Positions 13,164 through 24,849 of a stretch of 64,000 nt of DNA are shown piece after piece. The position numbers and the translations under genes were made by a program. The notes below the pieces were generated by a model, which was given only the letters and a program-made list of their open reading frames with translations, made no database searches and was not told where the DNA came from. The stretch is from Echinostoma caproni (lineage: Eukaryota > Platyhelminthes > Trematoda > Plagiorchiida > Echinostomatidae): positions 1-64,000 of the forward strand of contig UZAN01039860.1 in NCBI GenBank assembly GCA_900618425.1, written 5' to 3'. Position 1 is the stretch's first letter. Every line of letters starts with the position of its first letter.

Positions 13164-14590
13164 AAATGAGATGGCACATGGAGAAAACCAAACTCTTGCA
13201 TGCACATCTATTGCAGTTCCGCTTATAGGTGTGCATCCCAAAGCGGAGACAGGAAGCTTGAATAGGAGACAGGTTCCATCCGATCGCTTTCAATTATTTT
13301 TGATTGATTGATGCAGTGATCGGTTAGATCAAGTTGGATTTCCTTTTGCGTTTTGGTAATAAGGCCACTTCTAAGTATAATATCCGTAATATCGTGGCTG
13401 CGTGCATGGGCAGTGGAAAGAGAATCCCGTTTGAGGAGCTTTATGTGTCTCGACACCAAACGTCATTCAACAGGGCAGAAAAGGAATTTAAGGTTACAAC
13501 CGTCCAGCTGTGTAGATGAAAAGATATTTTAAAGTTAGATTCATTCAGCTTCTTTGATAGATAATTGTTCCTAAGTAGGATTAAAGTTGAATAAATAAAA
13601 ACTAAGCCAGTGTTTTGCAAAATAAACCCTTAATATATATTTCCATTTTGAAATGTTTTAAAGAACATCAATTTCCTAGTAGGAAATTTCGTATGGTTTC
13701 TTATTTCACTGTGAACGTGGTTTTTCCGGTCACTGAATGGCTTGCAAAAATGCAACGGATTAACACTTCTTGAGTGTTTTCCTATTGAACTTGACCGATC
13801 TTTATAACCTTTGACCATTATTAGAAACTATAAGTTTTTCTTTTTATCCGAAAAACATAGTTCCCTTTGTTCTGGTTTAAAATATGAATTATTTTCATCC
13901 CAAGCTGCATGAAAATGCTTGAGTAAACTTACTTGAACTGTTCAACATTCATTAGGTTTCCCTGCACGAAATTCGTTTGTCGTGAATTTTATTTATCGGT
14001 GAGATTTGCTACCTTGTGGTGTGCGTTACGTCGTCTAGCGCAGTTTATCTCGGCCATGAAGTAAACCACAAAATGTTCACAATGTTTCTTGATACAAAAT
14101 GAGTGGAGCATACCATATGTACACTAGATATGTTTTCCTAGACCCGGTGGCAGAGAGTTTGCTGTTCAAATCGGCGTCCAAACTTCTTTGCCCGGCTCAC
14201 TCGCGAACCCGAAAATAAATCAACACCACCAAGTTGTTGGACAAAATTGAGGCAAGAGCGATGCAAAATCGTAGGCATCAAAGTGTAACATTTCCATTGA
14301 ATTTGTGCTGAGTGCCTTTTTAACATTGAGAACCCTTATTCATGTTTTTTTTTAGATTTTGCCTGTTCATGGAATAGCAAGTTATTTTTCTTTTTATTCT
14401 ATGCAAACTAAGAAAACTTCAAGAGCATGATAAATAATTACTGAATCGTCATTTTATTGGCCTCATAATTCAGCTCATAAAACTTGTGCTTTACCAAATT
14501 GGCGTATACGATGTTCATAGGTAGGTTCAAATCCCATCGACGCTACTGAATATTCTATTACTTCAACCTAAAACTTCAATCTGCCAAAAC
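13164..14590. other. No supportable gene
   Basis: AT-rich anonymous sequence with short frames only (13223-13459 minus, 13334-13519 plus, 13630-13818 minus, 14138-14326 minus). A GGTTCAAATCC word near 14523 resembles a polymerase III B box, but I could not find a matching A box or the SINE tail, so it is not called. Confidence 0.45.
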
Positions 14591-14640
14591 AACAATTGAA
14601 ACAGCAGCGCTTGAAACCAAAAGTTTCTGTTATCTCAGTG

Positions 14641-15655
14641 AAGAAGACAGAAACTGAATTGTACGAGCACACAAGTTGGTATTTTTCATACCAAATCTTA
14701 CCCAATGCTTTACCGTTAACAAAAGCACAATTTACAGGATAATCCATGAGAACACAACAACCAGAACAGCTTATGGAGGCCGTAAACCGAGTACATCCAA
14801 ACAGCAGGACGACCTGATTCGTATTACCCTGAAAAAACCGCGAAAATTCCTTGCCGTCTATCCAATGGGAAGATTTTCCTCGTCATTCATACTCCCTTCT
14901 GCAAACAAGAATGAAAACATTTAAAATGCGTCAGGTTTCAGCTGACATAAAGCCAGCATTGAACGCGCAGCAAAGGCAGGCTCTTATTGATTTTGCCCCA
15001 GAATTCAAATCTCGACGTGCGTCATTTTGGCGATCGATTTATTTCGCAGACGAATGAATGGTGTGCGACAAGCCTTGGAAGGCTCACAAAAACCTCATTT
15101 GTGGTGAGAATTTCCCAAAAGGACTGATTCCACCAAATGAAAGAGTTTCTCACCCGTCGAAATTATTCATTTGGGCAGGGATAAAACATGGTCAGGCTTA
15201 TCGGTGGACATCAGTCAAGGGCACCATGAATAGTGGGAAATTTGCCTCAGTAATGACGAAAATATTTCCAGAATTTCATAAGAAATCGTCTGAAAAAGTT
15301 ATCGTTTTTCAAGATAACGCTCCGTGTCATGTTTCACGAGAGATTGGTAAATTTATTTAGTTAAGGATTTTGTTTCAATTAGTATGTGCTTTTAAACTTC
15401 AGAAAAATACGTGGCTCTAAGGTCCGGTTCACGCAACTTCCCTCTAATAGCCCGGATCTCAATGTGATTGAAAATCTGTTTTCTCTTTTGATGAAAAAAG
15501 TCAATATGGTGCCTGTACATTGGACATTGGAGGCAAAAGTGCGGTACTTAATGGAGCATAAAATAGAAAATGACTTCATAAAAAAGTTGGTGGATTCGAT
15601 GCCGAAAAGACTCGAAAAAATTCTAAATAACAAAGGTAGACCAATCGACTATTAG
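14641..15655 (+). pseudogene. Tc1-like transposase pseudogene
   Basis: A cut-and-paste transposase, which in intact form binds the element ends and catalyses DNA cleavage with a DDE triad. In order are a helix-turn-helix with VNKSTIYRIIHEN near 14720-14760, then GGRKPSTS. The first catalytic aspartate is in FADE near 15050, the second in FQDNAPCH (aspartate codon 15313-15315), and the third acidic residue in SPDLNVIENL (glutamate codon 15470-15472). Breaks: TGA at 14659-14661, a frameshift between about 14840 and 14900, TGA at 15055-15057 directly after FADE, and an in-frame TAG at 15358-15360. The second and third catalytic codons are 154 bases apart, where DD34E needs 102, so extra DNA lies between them (separate entry). 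SPDLN followed by IEN points to Tc1 rather than mariner. Confidence 0.8.
15347..15402 (+). other. Insertion with splice-like ends inside the Tc1-like transposase
   Basis: The segment starts GTAAAT and ends CTTCAG after a T-rich tract, the ends expected of a small spliceosomal intron. Removing all 56 bases leaves 98 bases between catalytic residues two and three, four short of DD34E and out of frame by one. An intron would therefore need an additional small indel. A shorter alternative, 15347-15382 (36 bases, ending TTAG), would leave 118 bases. Flatworm genes do carry very short introns. An ordinary insertion followed by decay explains the sequence equally well. Confidence 0.35.
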
Positions 15656-15699
15656 TTTACATAAACCTTACATCTTGCTTATTATTAATATTAATTTGT

Positions 15700-16700
15700 T
15701 GTTAATAAAAACTGTTCCATTCTCTTTAGTTACCTCATAACTCGTCATGGTCTAGATCAACCGCTACTGACGAAATGGGAGTATCCGCTATATTCTGAAC
15801 CATTCCACCTGTTGAGTATAAACGAATCAGAAGAATTACAACAGTGAACAATCGCCAAGGCTTGTTTATTATTATTTGGAAAAAATATTTAGTTCAGTAT
15901 AAATGCTGTTGCGTATACGAACCGACAAGTGTTTCACAGCGACTCGTTGCTTTAGTTTCGATCATACCTGTATTTCCTTTGAACCAACTGTTTACCGATT
16001 AATAGTTCCGGCGGGATTTGTGCTTACACCGCAAATCTCTTCACATAGAACACCTTACTACCTGGACTAAAAAGGTTATCATTGTGATCAGTTATGGAAG
16101 CCTATACTTATGATACATTAGGATGAAAATCCGGGGAAAACTCCAATGTTTTGACGTTAATCGTCAAGAAATAATTTCGGAAAAAATCGTTATTGTAGCA
16201 CTAACAGGAATAGTTTAGTAATCTCCAAGGTTTTTGATCGTTATGAATTCCCTCACGGAATACGAATGTTGCACAATGCGTGATTCGTTCTTTATTTTTA
16301 TCCAATAGTAGAATAGATTTTATACGGTGAAATTATAAAATACACACAGTTGTACAGTTCTAATTTTAATTTTTAAATTAAGGAGCGTTTATCTTATCTG
16401 GCTGTCCCATTGGTTTTGCGGTGTCCAGCTGAATGCGTGCATAGACTTTTCCCGGAATGTATTTCCTTATTTTGAAAGCAGAGAACTCACAAAATAACAT
16501 AATCAGAGGTTGGTTCTCATACAACATCTGGTTCTGAAAGCAATTAATTCGGTACGGCAGAGTGAGCTAGATTTCCATAAATATTCCACTGAATGGCTTA
16601 CCCTCACACGTAGACCGTTTTAACTGCCCCCCACCCACCCAGAAAGCAGTACCGAAAGAACTCGTTGACTTCCTGCATCTCACGCATCCCCTAAACGGCT
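15700..16700. other. No supportable gene
   Basis: Anonymous AT-rich sequence between the Tc1-like and LINE remnants. I see no transposon ends and no coding motif. Confidence 0.45.
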
Positions 16701-16949
16701 GTGTTACAATTTCTCGCCACCTTNACCTTTGCGTTCTGAAATTTATCTACCCAAACTGCTAAATATGCGTGCTTTAACCATACACACAAAGGAATTCCTG
16801 TTAAAAATTAAGAATGTTATTGTGGAAAACCATATTGCCATGTTTGGAGTGCCAGTTGCTTGTCAAGCTCACAAATACTGCAAACGCGGAAAACGCATTC
16901 ATGCCGGTNCCGGTTGGCAAACTGCTCTTGGTCGCACTAGTCCAAACAA

Positions 16950-17610
16950 GAGGACCGTACCTACCATTGTGAGTAACAATGTCCGTTCTGTGCTTGGAAA
17001 GGTTCCGGACTTATCCTACTGCTCCAGCGAACGAAATTTCGCACCTCTTGTGTCTTGTGTCTTCAGGAGTCATGGCTCAATGAGGATGTGGACGATTCCG
17101 TGGTTCAACTGGATAATTTCGTCTGCTTCAGACAAGATAGATAACAGTGTAGGAAGAAGTTGGGAGGCGGTGTGATTACTTACATCAATTTTAATCGGTG
17201 CGGCAAGTCCGAATTACTTTTTAAGTATTCACAGAATGACTTTGATTGCTTGACTGTCGTCTGTCACCCCAAATTATCCCGCTTTTATTATATCGCCACG
17301 ACTAAATTATACATTCCACCCCAGTGTAGATTGTCAGAGATTGACACATTTTATGATAATCTCCTACCGGTTATTGCCCCATCTCTTGCTGACAGCTTGC
17401 ACTTAATAGCTGGTGACTGTAACTACGCACCCCTTCCACCCTTCAATGTGTCTAAACCTTGATGACCCGGTTATTGAACCGACTAGAGGAAACTCTCATC
17501 TAGACCACATAATCACAAACCACGCTGACACCTTTTCCACAAAACAGTTCTCCCCCTTAGGCACCAGTGACCACAACCTGATCCTGGTTAGAACTAAGGT
17601 TTACTTAAAT
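16950..17610 (+). pseudogene. LINE endonuclease domain, frameshifted
   Basis: In an intact element this domain nicks the target DNA to prime reverse transcription. Visible landmarks are SNNVRSVLGKVPDL near 16972-17013 (the opening strand that usually reads N-VRS-L) and QESWLNEDVDDS at 17063-17098 in a second frame (the catalytic ET/ES position is here ES). GGGVITYIN follows at 17163-17189, then GDCNY near 17414 where the family has GDFN. The C-terminal block is TRGNSHLDHIITN with GTSDHNLI around 17480-17583. The frame shifts between 17013 and 17063 and again near 17413-17460. A TAA interrupts the block at 17137-17139. Confidence 0.75.
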
Positions 17611-18159
17611 TTAGGAAATTTTTATTTTACACGACCCAAACACATCCTGTTCCATCAGCGAGATATTTCCCCAGACAATATTGCCTTGCTTAGATCGTCT
17701 CTTAAGGTAGTTACCGACTGTTTACCTTTAAACACAACCTGCTTGTCAAATATGGCACTTATAACAGAAGTGGTAAACTGTTTTTGACATATGCTGTCCT
17801 GTGATAACCTTGTTCTCTCAACATGGCAGAATATCAACACCTCTTCTTAAACGTCTTCGCCGTGAAAAAGAATACGCATTTAAATGTTTCAGGAGGGCCG
17901 AGATGCAACGATTGTCGTTTCTGACCAAGAGTAAAATAAGACGGTTGGATGCCTTTTACGCAAGTCAGTTTTTTAGGACGAAGAACCGTAAATCTATGTG
18001 GCGTGGAGTTAATCTACTCTGCAGGCAGAAGAAAGTGATTTCCAGTCCCTCTATTGGAAAACTGAATGCTGCATTTCTTCATTCTTCGCCCGACACATAT
18101 CCCAGTTATGTTGATTCCAGTTCTCCAAACACAACCTTCGTTTGATCCCATCACCTCTA

Positions 18160-19200
18160 GTGAATTGTATAAACACATGTGTTCTCTCAAGGTGTCCACC
18201 GCACCTGGGCCAGACAACTTAAGTCACACCCTTTTTAAACACAGTTGTCTGCCATTGTCTCAGATTTATGTACACATAGCTAATCGTTCACTCAAACTTC
18301 GAACTATTCCGGACTGCCGGCGCTCAAAGGAACGTCAAAGGCTCCATTAGCCAAGCGTTTTATACCGATTGCTCTCACCTCCACTGGTTTGAAATTGATG
18401 GAGCGATCAGTTCTGCATCGTCTTCAGTTATCTCTTACCACCCCCGATGACACTTATCAGTTTGCATACAAACATAACCGCTCTACATTAGATACCATTT
18501 CTTCTCTAGTTCATTTCATCTGTAAGTCCCTTAACGAGAAAGCCAAATATGTGCATTGTGCAATTCTGGACTATTCTTCCTCCTTCGACTCTGTGCCTGT
18601 TCTTTATTACCAAACAAACTCCAATCTTTTGGCTATCCCGCTTCTCTTATTGAATGGCTTGCTGATTACTTTTCGCAAAAATATCAGTATGTTAAATTGG
18701 GAAGAAGACAGTCAACCGCATCACTCAAAAGCTCAGGTGAACGTCAAGGTGCTGTTCTATTTCCCTATCTTTTTCGACTTATATCAGTCACTTACCTGTT
18801 ACTCTCCCTGTTCGACATTTTAAGTATGCTGGTGCTATCGCCATTTCTGTTTCCGTATCTAACCAATCAGAACTAGCTGAATATAACATAAACCTATCCC
18901 ACCTTGTTTTATATTCCACTTCTTCAGATCTTAATCTTAATGCTGAAAAATGCCTTAAAGATATTCTTACTCCAAACCGTACCCCTTCTCCCTCCAACAA
19001 CGTCCAGATTCATGGGAAGCTGACGAGCAGGGTCAACCATGTGAAGTACTTAGGTGTCACACTTGAAAGTAACCTTTCCTGGTCCTTACATACCCAAAGT
19101 GTTCCTCGAAAGTTGAAAAGTCTCTCTTTTCAGATAATAAGTCTGCGCCACTTCTGTTCTGACTCGTCGGTGATAAACACTTTCGTTCAATAATTTGTCC
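18160..19200 (+). pseudogene. LINE reverse transcriptase with lost catalytic box
   Basis: The RT domain copies the LINE RNA at the nicked target. Blocks in order: STAPGPDNLSHTLFKH (18198-18245), a decayed PIALTS-GLKLMERS (18365-18412), FAYKHNRSTLDTISS (18460-18507) and DYSSSFDSVP (18570-18599). IEWLADYFSQKYQYVKLG in another frame follows, then SGERQGAVLFPYLF where the family has GVPQGA-LSP-LF. The box that should read YADD reads YAGA at 18825-18836, removing both catalytic aspartates. A terminal LNLNAEKC and YLGVTLESNLSW follow in the frame of the YAGA box. At least three frames are used. The domain cannot be active. Confidence 0.8.
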
Positions 19201-19239
19201 TCTCTATACCCCTGTACTGCTCTCCTGTAATTTCCCCTG

Positions 19240-19652
19240 GTTTGTTGAAGGCTGATTTCAAGTTGCTGAGGCGTGGCCTCTCAGCTATCAGCCGTGTCTC
19301 CGAAGTTCCGTTATCAGTTCTGATTAGCAATATGTGTAATGCCCATATTGATGCGTGCTTGAAGTTTGCTTACAATATCCTATCTGATCACACCCATCCT
19401 CTGCACACTGACTTGTGTGCATGCAAATCCCATCCCTGCACCCGTTCGAAGTACAGACTTATTCCGTCTTGCATATCCGCGTACAGAAACTCTTTGGTAC
19501 CCTATCTTGCCCGGATACTGACCGACAAGGAAAGTGTTCGTTCTGAGGGTTCTAATGCATTTATTAATTGCCCCATATTTTTGTACGTTTCACATCCAAC
19601 TTTTTCCCCTATTTTTTACCAGAATTGTAACGGTGGTCTATTTTTTGGCTGA
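19240..19652 (+). pseudogene. LINE C-terminal tail
   Basis: An open frame of 136 residues continues from the RT thumb region into the tail of the same LINE. RSKYRLIPSCISAYRNSLVP and YLARILTDKESV (about 19448-19540) resemble the short positively charged C-terminal segment that ends many CR1-type ORF2 proteins. This tail differs from the tail shared by the copies at 24.9 and 59.8 kb, so it is a different LINE family. A stop follows at 19650-19652. I could not fix the element's 3' terminus or any tail repeat. Confidence 0.6.
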
Positions 19653-19659
19653 AGCTTGT

Positions 19660-22600
19660 ATACAACTCGCTAAAGCTTGAAAACAATACAATATCTCTGG
19701 TCTGTTTAAACCCAGGGAAGGTTCTGATGAAGTTAACTGATGAAAAACTGAAACCATTATTTGTATGATTACTCTGCTTACTGCATACCTATTTTCGGGA
19801 CTTTGCTACATTGACGCATCTGGCAACTTATTGGGTGATTGCAATCTTGGGAAATGCTGTATAATTGTTGAAAGAATAATATTGTCTCTAATAAGATGAT
19901 TTTATTTGCACCGTTTGTTAATAGTCATGCAAATACGAGATACACCGGATAGCTGATACTGAAATTTATAGACTTGAACTGCAGCAGAGAAGCGTAATGA
20001 TGTACGCGTTGGCTAGTTGGTGTGAGTGCATATGTGGGTATGTAAGTATCGATTTACAATAAACGGAGATGGCTTGACAACAAAACTTTGGTAATCTCCC
20101 AAGTGATTTCTTGCATGACCAGTGAGTTGTTGGTTAGAAGATAGGGAGCGTGAACTGAGTTAATTTGAGTAGATTTTAATGCACCTGACAGATAACCTCA
20201 ACTACTTAACCATGCGGCGATCAGTGTCCATCAAGTGTGCAAAGATGCTACTCGAGATCAACCAGCAGTCTTCGTGACTAACCCAGTGCGGCCACGTTTC
20301 TTCAAGTTTTAAACGTTTACTCATTGTACCGCACAAATTAATAAGAAAAAACATCGTTCCTCTCATTCGGTAGAAATAGCCGCGGCAAGTGGTGCAGTCA
20401 ATTATTCTATCTGATCAGGGTCCGGATGAAATGACTTCTCCATACTTGTTTTGGAATCTATCATAACACGTTAAGTTGGTTAAAGCATAACAGAACGAAT
20501 ATTGCAATCCGGACAGATGTATGCACCAGTGAATGTGAAAAACTTCAAACAATGAATATGCAGTTGTCACAAAACGAGTATCCTCTTCATGTATCTTCCA
20601 CTGAATGGACAACATTACATGGAAACATCCGACTATACAAGGTAAATGAAAAGTCAAATGAAATGTGGTGAGCAAGCATGACTGAATACATTTTCAAGTT
20701 AAAAGAAATTAATTATAAAGAATTTCCATACGAAATATCGAATACTAAGGCTCTTTCTTCTGCACCGCGGTCTTCCGTTGTATCCTTTCTCCATTCAGGA
20801 TGCTATTCACCACTTGATTTCTATTTATCCTTAAAATCGGCTTTGGAATTAACCCTCTAAACGTGATGGACGATTCACCACCAGAATGAATTCGTTCTCA
20901 GCTTGGGTTGTTGATTTGCATCGATGACACAGAACATCAGAAAACAGCACTGTACTCTGCTCAGTAATCTGTTTCTCCACATTATTTCCCCCATATGAAT
21001 GTTTTTCCCGATGACTTCGTAATCTCATTAAATGCTGAACTTGGTTCTGATGCATACGTTGATTTATTAACAGTTACACATGTCCAATGTTGCCCCATGT
21101 GGCGGTTTATCAAGAAGTGAAGAAGGATAATTCGTTCCCCGTGCTGCCGGTACCAGTAGGTTGACTGGAAAAGATTTCATATAACGATATTTTCCTGAAA
21201 TTATATCGAAATGAGGACTGTTATTCGTAAGAGCTATAATCTTATACGTACTGAGATCGAGAAATTATCTCTCTCATAAAACAATCAACTATTCCGAACC
21301 CACCACAACTCACCTTCTTCCAGCGCGTTTGCTGGATTGACTCTTACTTTTCAATCTCAAAGGTGCGATTCTCCTCCGGGATGTTTATTTCCTTATTTGG
21401 CTTATTTTTAAATTTTCGATGTGATTCGTGAATGTTTTCGTCAATCTCATATCAACATTGCTTTTGCGAATGAATTCCTTCGTTGAAATTATGAATCAAG
21501 CTAGTGACATTGAGCCTGAAATCTTGACCAATTTCGGTTCGTGTTACTGGGTTTTGAATGCTGCTGATTATTCAAAGAAAGTTTTGATGAGCACTTAACA
21601 TGAAGTTCGGAAACAGAGAAGACATTCATTCCGTCTCCAACTTGAAATGCTTTTGATCCAATCCACTCGTGGGGAAATTACTACGGGCAATGTTGCATGA
21701 GTATATTCATAATAGGACATCAACAACATTTGTAAATTGGTGATCAAGTTTGTGCAGTTTACTATATGGTATTGCATAAGAGAACTTGAACGTTGATTGG
21801 TTAGGAAAATCAAAACGAGTTTGGTTCAGTGATTAATTAACTATTCAAAAATTGAAAGAGGGCTTATAGATTGTTACTTCGGATTTATGTTGACGTTTCA
21901 CTCACTCCGTTATATCAGTATCTATCAACAATTTGTTCTTGTACATCATTCTGGAGCTAGTACAACTAAAGCGCTAGAGGGGTCGCTTCTGCTAAAGCAG
22001 TATGTCATTGAGCAGTCTAAGTATAACCGCGTCCTCTGTTGCTAACTGCGGCCGTTTTATGAGCTTTGAAAGGTTTGCGGACACTCCACCTACGGTCATC
22101 CGTCGCCGAATTGCTGTCCAGCTTTGGGGATTTTAGCTTGCGATTTAAATCGTCAGTTGTTTCATGTATCCAGTACTGAACTGGGTCAGTTTGTGATCTT
22201 TTGGTCATTGTGATATTTGCTTCGTTGAGTAAACATATGAGCGTAACTTAATCATCAGAGGGTGATTGAATTAACCGTTATTTTTACCGCTCCCATCACG
22301 TTTATATTCCTCTATTTGAGTACGTGTTTTCCGATAATGAAGTGGCTTGTAAATGTACCTCCCTTCTAGATCGTCTTAAATGAGAGATAAGCATTCATTC
22401 TTGTTACTGGACATACACTTAGTTGGGCTCACTGCTAGTTAACCCTAAAGATATAATCGAATCACAGAACGGTTATATGTAAAGGTGCTACGGTCTGACG
22501 TCATTTACCGTTGTCCATTCATGAAAATACCTTATCCGGATGACTTGCACTGGTAAATCCGCCTCTTGTACACTTACGAAAATCATAGAAAGGTAGAGCT

Positions 22601-23180
22601 GGTCAAGGTTATAACAGTAAATCAGTGGTGCGCGAATCCATACCAGCAAAACGAACACGATAAAAATCTAATTCTGTTCTGTTAACAGTTATTTAGAATT
22701 TTGAAATCACCCAGTTTACGTTTTGCACTGCTATTCGAATTACTTTAGAAGCCGTTCAAGTGATTTTGGAATTGGCGCAGACAAACTCTATGCTGTCTAT
22801 TCGTTATTCACGTATAGATCAATGTTATGGAGTAAGTTGAAATAAAGAAGAACGCTATTTTCCAGTTGCATGTTTTCGCTGCTGTTCTTTGAAGCTCTTC
22901 GGGCACTGGTAACAGCTGTGTTGGGCAGTTTGAGTTATCATCATTAGATCGGTTCCAAATTTTTATGTTTGAATCACTTCGCCACGACAACCACCACCTA
23001 ACTTCAATCTTTTGATATACCACTTGAATGCCTATCGACTGATCGTCGTAACTTCATGCCAATCTTTCCAGAAGTTATGAACTCTATACAAGGAATTTGA
23101 ATAGTTACAACAAATCGTTAGTTAATCGACAAATATAACTTAGGGGAAAATTCGTCATGTATATGGCAAATGAAGTGTGA
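19660..23180. other. No supportable gene
   Basis: Anonymous sequence. Short frames at 20415-20675 (-), 20678-20860 (+), 20849-21055 (-), 21595-21813 (-), 22017-22208 (-) and 22808-23023 (-) lack recognisable domains. No repeat end or promoter is visible. Confidence 0.45.
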
Positions 23181-23185
23181 ACCTA

Positions 23186-23322
23186 AAAGCTAGGAAGCAC
23201 TGGACAGCCGTTTCGACCTGGCTGGGTATCATCAGCAGTGCGAATCCATCGACCCAACTGGGTGTTGAACCCGGGACCTCATGGGCAGAAAACAAGGATG
23301 CTACCCACTCAGCCACTCACAT
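23186..23322 (-). mobile_element. tRNA-derived SINE, copy 3 (minus strand)
   Basis: On the minus strand the A box is TGGCTGAGTGG (complement of 23305-23315) and the B box GGTTCAACACC (complement of 23261-23271). Family words follow: GAGGTCCCGGGTTC, TTGGGTCGATGG, CGCACTGCTGATGATACCC and AGTGCTTCCTAGC. The order matches copies 1, 2 and 4. The copy ends earlier than copies 1 and 2; the ATTCAATTACACGACG part is not visible here. Confidence 0.75.
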
Positions 23323-24840
23323 GAAATATAATTTTATTAGGTTGTAAATGTTTCGTTCAACAAGGAATGTGAAATCCAAACCGTTCCCAACCACTTTGGT
23401 GTTTCGTAGGTTGACATTTACCCGTGTAGCAGTTTCTAGTGAATTAAATTCACCTCGTACATTCATCACTATTAGCAATATATTTTATTTAATTTGATGT
23501 GTTTTTTGGTAAGACAATTCGATAAGGTATGCACAATTATCGCTATCAGTGAATCTCTAGAGAAAGCATATTTTTGTACTCACGGAAAATTGCTGAGTCA
23601 TTCAAATTTATTACATTCATACTGCAAATAAAATAATGCCTTAATTGAGCCTTTACAAAGACAGGGCGTAGCTGCATTCCCTGTTCTCCTGAAGATTTAT
23701 TTGTGTGTGAAGCCTGTCAGAATTTTTGAAATCAGTTATCTATCCATCGTTTGTACTCACAAATGGGACAACGTTCCCAGCTCGATTATCTGATCGAGTC
23801 CTTCATTATTCTCGATGACGGAAATAAATCTGATTGAATGACAGGCGCCGGTTCCCCTTCCCTCATTTTACCCATCATTCCGATTGTGGATCATAACCCA
23901 TACTTGAGACAGGAATAGGCGCAAATTAGACCAACTTGCCCAATTTGAGTGCCACCACATTAGACTGCACCATCTCACCTCAACAGTAATTTGGCCTGTT
24001 CCAAGAACTGAGTCATCATTAGTCTGGATATATATATTCCTTCTTTTTTCAACTTTCCTCGCTTTTCGGTGTGCTATCCCCCTCCCCGTTCTCCAACGCT
24101 CGCAAACACACAAACAACAAAATGATATGGTCACGCTGGGGATAACAACCAAAAACTGTCGAATACAACGGGGCGTGGCTAAGCCAAGCCTTGTGTATCG
24201 TCTATTCACTTCCCTTCCCCGGGACACACACTTTGCCGTGTCTTTAACCCGCACGCATGCGTGCACAGAGTCAAATGTTCTTTCGGTCCTGGCTCCAGCC
24301 GTCACGCCAACCCTGGAACTAGCTAATATCTGAGGCTGTCTCAACAAATAGACACGAAAAGTGCAACTAAGGTCATCTCATGGGGAAATGTAAACAATGT
24401 GGACTGCATAAGGCATGGCAAATGTAGATCACAGGGACAGCGCCGTTAATTTTGTATGCATGAATAATTGTAATTCCTTTTCAGGGTGCACATAAACGGA
24501 AGAAAATGGAAAACATCACTGTATGTTTGTGTGTGCGTGTGTGAGTTTCGTTCCAGCAACTCATACAACGAACACCTTCTGACTCATGGAAAAACAGTGA
24601 AGATAAAAAGGGTTCCGTTGATTATTGCATTTAACGCATGAAGTTGATCCTAAAGTCCACCATGCACTTGCCCACAGTAACTGAAGCAAAAATTACGTCG
24701 GTAAGGTGCAAACTAAGCCACTACAGACTCGGGTTCCAGTTCTTAGGACTTCATTGTACTGAAGGTGGTAAATCGCTGAGCATACTTTTTACATCGTAGT
24801 GTAACTCTAACAAACGCACGTAAGCATACAAAGCTATATG
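23323..24840. other. No supportable gene; CpG-rich patch at 24.05-24.35 kb
   Basis: The stretch 24050-24350 is rich in C, CA and CpG words. It is covered by the longest gap-free open frame in the window (23868-24347, minus, 159 residues), but that frame has no recognisable domain and is low in complexity. A TG-rich microsatellite lies at about 24526-24545. The patch may be an old repeat or a promoter-like island; nothing links it to a gene. Confidence 0.4.
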
Positions 24841-24849
24841 TATATATGT

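Larger units (their letters stand above)
14590..15700 (+). mobile_element. Tc1-like DNA transposon, broken
   Basis: The coding remnant of a Tc1/mariner-superfamily transposon spans about 1.1 kb on the plus strand. The transposase reads through from a helix-turn-helix region to the third catalytic acidic residue, but with a stop, a frameshift and an insertion. I looked for terminal inverted repeats on both sides (14.3-14.6 and 15.66-15.95 kb) and could not identify a pair by eye. The boundaries are therefore those of the coding homology, not of the element. It differs clearly in sequence from the mariner element at 29.2-30.6 kb. Confidence 0.75.
16729..19660 (+). mobile_element. CR1/jockey-type LINE, long but inactive
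   Basis: A non-LTR retrotransposon body of about 2.9 kb holding, in order, a short upstream frame, an apurinic-type endonuclease, a linker, a reverse transcriptase and a C-terminal tail. The order and the motif style (RPIALTS-like, FAYKHNRSTLD, DYSSSFDSVP) fit the CR1/jockey group as seen in flatworm elements. Clade assignment by eye is tentative. The reading frame changes several times and stops interrupt it. The upstream part (16729-17000) encodes a cysteine- and lysine-containing piece of unknown function that may be the end of a first ORF or the 5' part of ORF2. N positions 16724 and 16909 lie in it. Confidence 0.8.

Noticed and set aside
12547..13311. Open frames of up to 254 residues across the 502-base gap
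   Set aside because: They are open only because N was read as non-stop. The real bases at the two ends are not recognisable as coding.
14515..14545. B-box-like GGTTCAAATCC suggesting another SINE or a tRNA
   Set aside because: No matching A box at the right distance, and none of the tail words of the SINE family.
20849..21055. Zinc-finger-like half motif (L-R-S-H-R-E-K-H) on the minus strand
   Set aside because: The paired cysteines expected upstream are absent and the frame is stopped there.
23868..24347. The longest gap-free open frame in the window (159 residues, minus)
   Set aside because: No recognisable domain, and it runs over a CpG- and CA-rich patch where stops are rare by composition. 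A plus-strand frame is also open across much of it.
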